From the NCBI RefSeq assembly GCF_000740795.1, contig NZ_JGYG01000001.1, positions 576,710 through 640,709 of the forward strand: 64,000 bases of DNA, in the 5' to 3' direction. This document shows positions 56,868 to 64,000 of this stretch, in pieces (position 1 is the stretch's first letter; each line of letters begins with the position of its first letter). A program made the translations under genes and the position numbers. The notes below the pieces were generated by a model that saw only the letters and a program-made list of their open reading frames with translations, was not told the DNA's origin and did no database searches. Source of the stretch: Haematobacter massiliensis. GTDB lineage: Bacteria > Pseudomonadota > Alphaproteobacteria > Rhodobacterales > Rhodobacteraceae.

Positions 56868-57274
56868 TCCGGGCCTTTCACCACGTCGCCATCATCTGCG
56901 CCGACTACGCCCGGTCCCGCGCGTTCTACACCGAGGTGCTGGGGCTGCGCATCATCGCGGAAACATGGCGGGCGGAGCGGCAGTCCTGGAAGCTCGACCT
57001 CGCCCTTCCGGGAGGCGGGCAGATCGAGCTTTTCTCCTTTCCGGGCGCCCCGCCCCGCCCCGACCGGCCGGAGGCGCAGGGGCTGCGCCATCTCGCCTTC
57101 GCTACCCAGGACATCGGCGAGACGGTGAGCCAGCTGACCGCGTCGGGCGTGAATTGCGAACCGATACGCGTCGATGCCCTCACCGGCGCGCGCTTCACCT
57201 TCTTCCGCGACCCGGACGGACTGCCGCTCGAGCTCTACGAGGTCACGCCCCCTTCGCCTGCTCCCGCAGCCTGA
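56864..57274 (+). CDS. VOC family protein, YaeR/GloA2-like
   Basis: This 136-residue single VOC domain protein closely resembles E. coli YaeR over its length: FHHVAIICADYARSRAFY at the start, a WKLDLALPGG strand, IELFSFPGAP, EAQGLRHLAF and FFRDPDGLPLELYE. These are the metal-ligand strands of the glyoxalase fold; its reaction is not established. It overlaps the MFS gene at its start and the acyl-CoA synthetase gene by 32 bases at its end, convergently. Confidence 0.93.
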   Translation: MIRAFHHVAIICADYARSRAFYTEVLGLRIIAETWRAERQSWKLDLALPGGGQIELFSFPGAPPRPDRPEAQGLRHLAFATQDIGETVSQLTASGVNCEPIRVDALTGARFTFFRDPDGLPLELYEVTPPSPAPAA

Positions 57275-58883
57275 ACTTCTGCACCTTGCCTGTCGACGTG
57301 CGGGGGATATCGGTGAAGACCACCAGGCTCGGGCATTTGAACCGCGCAAGGTGCTGGCGGCACCAGTCGAGCATCTCCTGCTCCGTCGCCGTCTGACCCG
57401 GTTTCAGCTCCACATAGGCGGCGGGCGTCTCACCCCACTTCTCGGAGGGATGCGCGATCACGGCACAGACCATCACGGCCGGATGGGCATAGAGGACGTT
57501 CTCCACCTCGATGGAGGAGATATTCTCCCCGCCCGAAATGATGATGTCCTTCGACCGGTCCTTGAGCTGCACATAGCCATCCGGGTGCATGACGCCGAGA
57601 TCTCCGGAATGGAACCATCCGCCGGCAAAGGATTCCTCCGTCGCATGGGGGTTCTTGAGATAGCCCTTCATGACGATATTGCCCCGGAACATCACTTCCC
57701 CCAGCGTCTCGCCATCGGCGGGCACCGGCTCCATCGTCTGCGGATCGCGGACGGACAGCGCGTCGAGCGCCAGATACCGCACGCCCTGACGCGCCTTCCG
57801 CGCCGCCTGACCGGCGGCGGGCAGCGCGTCCCAGTCGTCATGCCATTCGTTCACGACCGACGGGCCGTAAGTCTCCGTCAGCCCGTAGATATGCGTGACG
57901 GCAAAGCCCGCCTCCGCCATCGCGGCGATCACCGCCTCGGGCGGGGGCGCACCAGCGACGTTGAACCGCACCGTGCCGGGCAGATCCCGCCGCTCCTCCG
58001 GCCGCGCATTCACCAGCGTCGCCATGACGATCGGCGCCCCGCACAGATGCGTCACGCCAAGATCGGCAATCGCGTCGTACATGGCCGCTGCCCGCACCCA
58101 GCGCAGGCAGACATGCGTGCCGCCCTGAATGGCCAGCGTCCAGGGGAAGCACCAGCCATTGCAGTGGAACATCGGCAGCGTCCAGAGATAGACCGGATGC
58201 CGCCCCATTTCCGCATGGATCGTGTTCGCATAGGCCATGAGCGCCGCGCCCCGATGGTGATAGACGGCGCCCTTGGGATTGCCCGTCGTGCCCGAGGTGT
58301 AGTTGAGCGCGATGGCATCCCATTCGTCCTGCGGCGGCAGCCAGTCGAACGCCTCCGACCCTTCGGAGAGAAACGCTTCGTAGTCGATCTCTCCGATTGG
58401 CGGACCCTTGGCATAGGGGCCGTCTTCCGGGAAATCGGGATCGTCGTAGCAGATGACCAGCGGGTCGACTTGCGCCATCGCCAGAGCCTCGCGCGCGACC
58501 TCGGCAAACTCCCGGTCCACGATGAGAACCTTCGACTCCGCATGATCGAGCTGGAAGGCGATGATCGCCGCGTCGAGCCGGGTGTTGATCGAGTGCAGCA
58601 CCCCCCGCGTCATCGGCACGCCAAAATGCGCCTCGACCATGGGCGGCACATTGGGGAGCAGCACGCTCACCGTATCGCTCCGCCCGATCCCGCGCCCTGC
58701 CAAGGCGGAAGCAAGGCGGCGACAGCGCTTCCACAGCGCATCATAGGTGAGCCTGAAGCCACCGTTCACCACTGCCAGCCTGTCCGGGTAGACCGCCGCC
58801 GCCCGCTCCAGAAATGAAATCGGCGTCAGCGGCTGATGGTTGGCCGGGCTGCGGTCCAGAAAGTGATCGTAGGCTGATGACAT
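57243..58883 (-). CDS. Acyl-CoA synthetase (AMP-forming)
   Basis: This 546-residue ANL-family ligase activates a carboxylic acid as acyl-AMP then acyl-CoA. The P-loop is YTSGTTGNPKG (about 190-200), with YGLTETYGPS, WFHSGDLGVMHPDGY, IKDRSKD-like (here LKDRSKDIIISGGENISS) and the lysine end STGKVQKF. This is a full-length adenylating enzyme, related to medium-chain and methylthiopropionate CoA ligases; the substrate is not certain. The start at 58883 follows GGAGGAACGAC. Confidence 0.9.
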   Translation of the reverse strand: MSSAYDHFLDRSPANHQPLTPISFLERAAAVYPDRLAVVNGGFRLTYDALWKRCRRLASALAGRGIGRSDTVSVLLPNVPPMVEAHFGVPMTRGVLHSINTRLDAAIIAFQLDHAESKVLIVDREFAEVAREALAMAQVDPLVICYDDPDFPEDGPYAKGPPIGEIDYEAFLSEGSEAFDWLPPQDEWDAIALNYTSGTTGNPKGAVYHHRGAALMAYANTIHAEMGRHPVYLWTLPMFHCNGWCFPWTLAIQGGTHVCLRWVRAAAMYDAIADLGVTHLCGAPIVMATLVNARPEERRDLPGTVRFNVAGAPPPEAVIAAMAEAGFAVTHIYGLTETYGPSVVNEWHDDWDALPAAGQAARKARQGVRYLALDALSVRDPQTMEPVPADGETLGEVMFRGNIVMKGYLKNPHATEESFAGGWFHSGDLGVMHPDGYVQLKDRSKDIIISGGENISSIEVENVLYAHPAVMVCAVIAHPSEKWGETPAAYVELKPGQTATEQEMLDWCRQHLARFKCPSLVVFTDIPRTSTGKVQKFRLREQAKGA

Positions 58884-59044
58884 GTCGTTCCTCCAGAAGT
58901 GGTTCACAGTGTAGTCCACGAAAACCGGCGGGGCGAGAGGGGGGCGGCGGCGGCGGAGCGGCGGCGCGCATGGTCCTGGCGGTTGCCTACTTGGAGAAAA
59001 CACGGTCCGAGAGTAAAGATGCAGGATAGAGGAGAGCTTATCCC

Positions 59045-60070
59045 GTGTCAGACACCAACCCGCCCCCGGAAAACCGCCGCCCCCTGACGCTACGCGACGT
59101 GTCCGAGGCCTCCGGGGTCAGCGAAATGACGGTGAGCCGCGTTCTCCGCGACCGGGGGGATGTTTCCGAAGCCACGCGGGCAAAAGTCCGCGCCGCCGCC
59201 CGTGCATTGGGATATGTGCCGAACCGCATCGCCGGGGCATTGGCCTCCCAGCGGGTCAATCTGGTCTCCGTCGTCATCCCTTCCCTTTCCAACATGGTGT
59301 TTCCCGAAGTGCTGTCGGGGATCTCCGACCGGCTGGTCGGCACACCGTTGCAGCCCGTCATGGGCGTCACGGATTATTCGGACGAACGGGAAGAGGGTGT
59401 GCTCTACGAAATGCTTTCCTGGCGGCCGTCCGGCGTCATCGTCGCGGGGATGGAACACAGCCCTGCGGCCCGCGCCATGCTGGTCAACTCCGGCGTTCCG
59501 ATCGTGGAGATCATGGACGTGGACGGCGAGCCTATGGACTCTGTCGTCGGCATTTCCCACCGGCGGGCAGGGCGGGAAACGGCCGAGGCGATCATCGCGT
59601 CGGGGTATCGCCGCATCGGCTTTCTGGGGACCAAGATGCCCTATGATCACCGCGCGCGGAAGCGAATGGAGGGGTTCGAAAAGGCGCTGGCGGAGTCCGG
59701 CATCACGCTCGCGGATCGTGAGTTCTACTCCGGCGGCTCTGCCCTGCTGAAGGGCCGGGAGATGACCGAAGCCATCATGAACCGGACGCCCGATATAGAC
59801 TTTCTGTATTACTCCAATGACATGATTGGCGCGGGCGGGTTGCTTTGGTGCCTTGAGAAGGGGTTCGATGTCCCCAACCGCATCGGGCTTGCCGGTTTCA
59901 ACGGAGTGGAGTTGCTGCAAGGCCTGCCCCGCCGCCTCGCCACAATGGATGCCGGCCGGCGGGAAATCGGCGAGAAGGCGGCCGAGATCATTGCCACCGG
60001 ACTATCCGGCGTCCGTATTGAGCTGACACCAAAACTTCTGCGCGGCGATACGATCAGGCCAGCGCGTTGA
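59045..60070 (+). CDS. LacI-family transcriptional regulator, GntR-like
   Basis: This 341-residue repressor has an N-terminal helix-turn-helix (LTLRDVSEASGVSEMTVSRVL, about 14-34) and hinge GYVPNRIAGAL, then a periplasmic-binding-like sensor domain. The overall pattern resembles E. coli GntR (gluconate repressor), including the EVL-GI, MLSWRPSGVIV and LAGFNG segments. It starts with GTG behind AGAGGAGAG. No gluconate genes are adjacent. The target may include the divergent acyl-CoA synthetase or sugar genes elsewhere. Confidence 0.9.
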   Translation: MSDTNPPPENRRPLTLRDVSEASGVSEMTVSRVLRDRGDVSEATRAKVRAAARALGYVPNRIAGALASQRVNLVSVVIPSLSNMVFPEVLSGISDRLVGTPLQPVMGVTDYSDEREEGVLYEMLSWRPSGVIVAGMEHSPAARAMLVNSGVPIVEIMDVDGEPMDSVVGISHRRAGRETAEAIIASGYRRIGFLGTKMPYDHRARKRMEGFEKALAESGITLADREFYSGGSALLKGREMTEAIMNRTPDIDFLYYSNDMIGAGGLLWCLEKGFDVPNRIGLAGFNGVELLQGLPRRLATMDAGRREIGEKAAEIIATGLSGVRIELTPKLLRGDTIRPAR

Positions 60071-60122
60071 CCCTCTCCAGCGGGGTTGCGCAGACACCTG
60101 TTTTCCGCGACAACCACCACAC

Positions 60123-60198
60123 GGCCCCGTAGCTCAGGGGATAGAGCGACCGCCTCCTAAGCGGTAGGTCACAGGTTCGAATCCTGTCGGGGCCGCCA
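60123..60198 (+). tRNA. tRNA-Arg (anticodon CCT)
   Basis: 76 bases including an encoded CCA. Acceptor GGCCCCG pairs with CGGGGCC, the discriminator is G, and the anticodon stem ACCGC/GCGGT encloses loop CTCCTAA with anticodon CCT (reads AGG). The T arm is ACAGGTTCGAATCCTGT. Confidence 0.96.
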
Positions 60199-61487
60199 GT
60201 TGTTATGGATATTTGTTTGATTGCGGTTTCGCACACTGCGCCCGCCATCCGCGGTGAGCGGCTGCATCGCTCATATTTCTTGATTCGCTTGTTTTGCACC
60301 GCCGAGGTTGATCGCCAGAGCTTCGAGATGGATCAGCAAGCGGCAGGAGGCGAGATGTCACGGAGCGCTGCCGTCCAACTGCTGCACATCCGACTGCCGG
60401 ACGGAAGTTTGCGTTGTAAGGTCATGAGGCGGCGTGCCGAGCTGTATTGCCGCTGAGAACCTTACCGGCTGCGCGACACCCAAAGACGCGATGCACGAAA
60501 GCCCAGCAGGCTCTTACGCTGGGTGGGACTTGTCCGCCTGCGCGGGACATGCCTGCCGCCAGAGCGATCCTGCGGCCATTGCTCCCCGAAGACACTCGCT
60601 GTCCGCGCGGCTGAAGGGGATACGATCCGGGCGGGAATGTCGGGTAAGCGTCCGCGGCCAGCTCCCTTTCCATACCCCCTGGTATGCTGGCAGCGGTTTG
60701 CACGACGCGAGACGGTTGAACGCTATTCGATGAGATAGGCTCACAGCTGGCTGGGTTTACCGCTGAAAGTGATGCCTTGGGGCCGTGTAAAGCGTTCTGA
60801 AATCCTGAAAGACCGACCTGAAATACATCTCGTCCGATGCGTGGTCTGGTCCATCTTTCGCCCCCTGTCGGGCAGGAGATCGGCAGTCCCAGCACGTGAC
60901 CTATGCCCTTCTGCCAGCGATCCCCTTGGTCTTCGACATAGCGCAGAAGGGTCACCTGCTGGCCGGCCAGAACCCCAGCACGATCTGAAAGGCATCGACG
61001 ACGCGCATCAGCACCTCATCGCCTACCCCGCCCGCGAAACCGGCGAGCGTGCCTACCAAGGCGCCCAGCGTGACGGCGACCGCAGCCGCAGTCACGCCGA
61101 CGAGCAGCGATGTCCGCGCCCCCATGCGCCAGCCCTGCCGCGATGTCCCGCGCCAGCCTGTCGGTACCGAGGGAGTGTGTTGCGTCGGTGATGGGTGGCA
61201 GCAGTGGCGCCCCGGCAATGCCCTCCCCTAGCGTCGCGGGAGGCGAGCTGATCCTGCGCTCGCGGCCGAACTGGCAGTGGCGGGGTGCAGCGATGAGCCG
61301 ATCATGGCCGTGACAGAGCATAAAACCGGCGCCATGACCGCGCGCTCCGCAGGTTCCGCCCGTCAAAAAACGCGGGCCAAAGACGCGCAAACAAGGCGCG
61401 GAACCGGACTAGACATGAATGTTGCGGAATATGTTGCGAGAATATTATCGCAGCCGCTCAATCCAAACCTAAGTGTTTGAAAAATTT
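60199..61487. other. Decayed region between two tRNA genes
   Basis: There is no intact gene that can be supported. Frames on both strands lack conserved domains, except for the permease remnant at 60952-61237. The region contains no integrase, IS end or repeat of the tRNA-Arg 3' end that was noticed. A 22-codon frame at 61415 (MNVAEYVARILSQ) is too short to judge. Composition is close to the rest but coding signal is poor. Confidence 0.6.
60952..61237 (-). pseudogene. Remnant of a dipeptide/nickel-type ABC permease (DppC/NikC-like), frameshifted
   Basis: One minus frame reads APLLPPITDATHSLGTDRLARDI, the start of the permease domain. The next frame, from about 61128, reads GARTSLLVGVTAAAVAVTLGALVGTLAG and GVGDEVLMRVVDAFQIVLGF, the usual continuation. 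Adding one base at a run of five C (plus strand 61119-61123) joins them, so this is a single-base frameshift. The protein then ends abruptly at WPASR, where the family continues for over 150 residues. It is a truncated, broken copy with no partner permease or ATPase nearby. Confidence 0.72.
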
Positions 61488-61561
61488 TGGAGGCGGGTAC
61501 CGGAATCGAACCGGTCTTCACGGATTTGCAATCCGCTGCGTAACCTCTCCGCCAACCCGCC
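61488..61561 (-). tRNA. tRNA-Cys (anticodon GCA)
   Basis: Minus strand, 74 bases including CCA (61488-61490). Acceptor GGCGGGT pairs with ACCCGCC, the discriminator is T, the anticodon stem-loop is CGGATTGCAAATCCG with anticodon GCA, and the T arm is CCGGTTCGATTCCGG. Confidence 0.96.
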
Positions 61562-61868
61562 GTCCCTTTGAGGTATCGGGCACTTACCTTCTCGTGAACC
61601 AATAAGCAAGAGTATCGTGGCAATATTCACGTCTGCGCCCGCTCTGTTCTATCGTCCCCGAAACGCGCGATTCACGTCAGTCAACTGCGCTCTGCCTCTC
61701 CCTCCGAAGAAAGCGCTCTCCCGCCGCTCTTTATGTAACGACCTCCAGCTGGCACCCCTGCCGCGATAGGCAAGCCATCGGCCGGGCGGTTCATCAACAA
61801 TAAAAACAATATGATAGCGACGCATCCGGCATATCCACCAAGCCGCCGAGAAGAGGGCTCGGTGCCAT

Positions 61869-61958
61869 GCCGGACAGAGTGATGCCCGCTTTCGGAGGGG
61901 GCAGATCGACTTCTTCAACCTCTAACGGGCGGTTCGGCTCGGCCGCAAGGGTCTTCAC
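61869..61958 (-). pseudogene. Possible fragment of an alcohol dehydrogenase N-terminus
   Basis: From GTG at 61958 about 28 codons read VKTLAAEPNRPLEVEEVDL and PPPKAG, which resembles the first residues of zinc-dependent class III alcohol dehydrogenases. It then stops being recognisable. It lies 20 bases downstream of the zigA stop on the same strand, where a following gene would begin. The short match makes this tentative. The rest of 61562-61978 shows nothing else. Confidence 0.4.
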
Positions 61959-61978
61959 CCGGCCCGGGCTTGGCGTCC

Positions 61979-63202
<1,224 letters not shown>

Positions 63203-63217
63203 GGCATCCTCGTAAAT

Positions 63218-63230
63218 GTAATGTTATTAC
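63218..63230 (-). promoter_or_regulatory. Zur-like operator upstream of zigA
   Basis: GTAAT-GTT-ATTAC is a perfect 5-bp inverted repeat, 16 bases before the zigA start, matching the core of proteobacterial Zur boxes (AATGTTATAACATT-like). Position and gene identity fit zinc-dependent repression. Confidence 0.65.
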
Positions 63231-63439
63231 GTTCGTTATTAATTGGAACCAACAAGGTCTGCAATGTGGTTTTTGTCGTCGGCTGGCCGGGAGTTGCCGG
63301 ACCTCGGCGACGGAGAGCAGCAGAGGGTGCACCAATGCAGGAGGGCATAATGACCAGTGCGACCCGGGACGGGGTGACCGGCGGCCGCACTTTCTTATAT
63401 TAAAGGCCCCCCAGCGCTCCGCTGCCATGAGCCGAGGTC

Positions 63440-63757
63440 GTGTCATCCGGTCGTCTGGAGGATCTGCTCACCCTCTACGCCAGCGATGCCATCCTGGTCC
63501 CGACGATGGCGGATGAGGTCGACGGACATGACAACAACGAACAGCGGGCCTTTCGAGAGCTTCCTTGCCAATCCCAACCTGCGCAAGCGCAGCAGCCTCA
63601 GGCTGGGGAGAGTGGTTTTCGGCAGGTAGTATACTTCCCCTTCGGTCGGGTCGGCGCCGAGCAGGCACTTCCGGCCCGCTTCCTATTCCCCTGCGAGGAC
63701 ATCGACAGGGTCTGGCTGATTACCGGACACCATTCCTCACGGATGCCCTCTTCATGA
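63440..63757 (+). pseudogene. Frameshifted NTF2-like (SgcJ/EcaC or DUF4440) gene remnant
   Basis: The frame from 63440 begins GRLEDLLTLYASDAILVPTMADE and ends ARFLFPCEDIDRVWLITGHHSSRMP, both typical of SnoaL/DUF4440 proteins. The middle section in this frame makes no sense, while the next frame reads SGPFESFLANPNLRKR, resembling the missing central helix. Two compensating frameshifts explain this. The start is also missing (no conserved N-terminus), so the gene is probably dead. Confidence 0.55.
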
Positions 63758-64000
63758 TGTCCCGCTACGGAAACGCCATGTCTCTTTTCCTTTCTCTCCT
63801 CGCCTCGGCATCGAACAGATCGCGGAAGGTCGCGACCTCGCCCAAAAAATTCAATCCGTACGAATTGATCCTGGCCCTGAACACCGCGGCTCACAGCAGC
63901 GAGGTGTTGGTGATAGGCGTGATGACTGCCGAGGTGGCGGCCAGCAGCATCGAGACTGTGAGGCGCCTCTACTATCGCGCTCAGGAACTCACTGCAGCTT
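63754..64000 (+). CDS. Open reading frame cut by the window end, unknown
   Basis: From ATG at 63754 (or 63757, 63778) the frame stays open for 82 codons to the window end: MSRYGNAMSLFLSLLASASNRS, then PKKFNPYELILALNTAAHSSEV and ETVRRLYYRAQELTAA. It overlaps the NTF2-like remnant by four bases. No domain is recognised and no ribosome binding site is obvious, so it may be a short or non-functional gene. Confidence 0.35.
   Translation, partial: MMSRYGNAMSLFLSLLASASNRSRKVATSPKKFNPYELILALNTAAHSSEVLVIGVMTAEVAASSIETVRRLYYRAQELTAA

Noticed and set aside
60054..60299. Minus-strand frame containing RIRTCDLPLRRRSLYPLSYGA
   Set aside because: This is the well-known artefact of translating a tRNA gene (here tRNA-Arg) in reverse; not a protein.
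60422..60955. Minus-strand 177-codon frame (starts TLLRYVEDQGDRWQKG)
   Set aside because: No domain recognised and no ribosome binding site. The first part may be a gene remnant fused to the permease debris, but nothing supports a functional gene.
60199..61487. Attachment-site repeat of the tRNA-Arg 3' end
   Set aside because: The last 15-20 bases of the tRNA were not seen again downstream, and no integrase is present within the window.
61649..61918. Minus-strand 89-codon frame between zigA and tRNA-Cys
   Set aside because: Low-quality frame, Arg/Trp/Cys-rich, without conserved sequence; it overlaps the possible alcohol dehydrogenase fragment in another frame.

Overview
The window is GC-rich, gene-dense DNA from an alphaproteobacterium, most probably an environmental member of the Rhodobacterales (Rhodobacteraceae or Roseobacteraceae). 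The evidence is the convergent, tightly overlapping gene order, the VPLPA-CTERM sorting signal, the zwf-pgl-pgi and fabF-mltG operons, a bacteriophytochrome with an HWE-type kinase, EcfG-like promoters (GGAAC-N16/17-CGTT) and the general similarity of the proteins. The species cannot be named from the sequence. Bases 1 to about 60,200 look like stable core chromosome. The last 3.8 kb is a degraded, accessory-looking tail that starts at a tRNA gene.

Layout. 1-4.5 kb: end of a DNA-ligase-associated exonuclease, its ATP-dependent ligase, an SDR oxidoreductase and an M3 oligopeptidase. 4.6-11 kb: a 481-residue double-DUF2382 stress protein behind an EcfG-like promoter, an MFS exporter, then heme oxygenase, bacteriophytochrome kinase and a single-domain response regulator (a red-light sensing operon). 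11-17 kb: mltG, fabF, an acetyltransferase and nadK on the minus strand; glyA on the plus strand. 17-27 kb: hydrolase, entericidin, acetyltransferase, lepA, a small secreted protein, LMW phosphatase, VPLPA-CTERM protein, cobB sirtuin, dapB, rbfA, a DUF2233 protein, truB and a DUF475 membrane protein.

27.8-33.4 kb: a complete urea ABC transporter operon, urtABCDE, with no urease genes in the window. 33.4-43.6 kb: an envelope and stress block: tamA-tamB (tamB has a 99-residue internal tandem repeat), a periplasmic double-PRC-barrel protein behind a second EcfG-like promoter, a DUF1269 membrane protein whose Shine-Dalgarno lies in a hairpin, an SPFH-GYF_2 protein, and a zinc-ribbon membrane protein (a YdjI/YdjG-like pair). 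43.6-48.6 kb: purC, dtd, an EamA transporter, bcp, and an M23 peptidase-bactofilin pair for cell shape. 48.6-52.4 kb: zwf-pgl-pgi for glucose-6-phosphate entry. 52.5-60.1 kb: an agmatinase-family ureohydrolase, HNH endonuclease, esterase, DNA glycosylase, MFS transporter, YaeR-like VOC protein, acyl-CoA synthetase and a GntR-like LacI regulator.

60.1-64 kb: tRNA-Arg(CCT), a mostly non-coding decayed stretch with a frameshifted dipeptide/nickel-type permease remnant, tRNA-Cys(GCA), a possible alcohol-dehydrogenase fragment, a ZigA-type zinc GTPase behind a Zur-like palindrome, a frameshifted NTF2-like remnant, and an open reading frame cut by the window end.

No CRISPR array, rRNA, intact insertion sequence, integrase or prophage was seen. 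The most coherent signal is a set of stress and envelope genes that share EcfG-type promoter geometry and similar Ala/Thr/Gly linkers.
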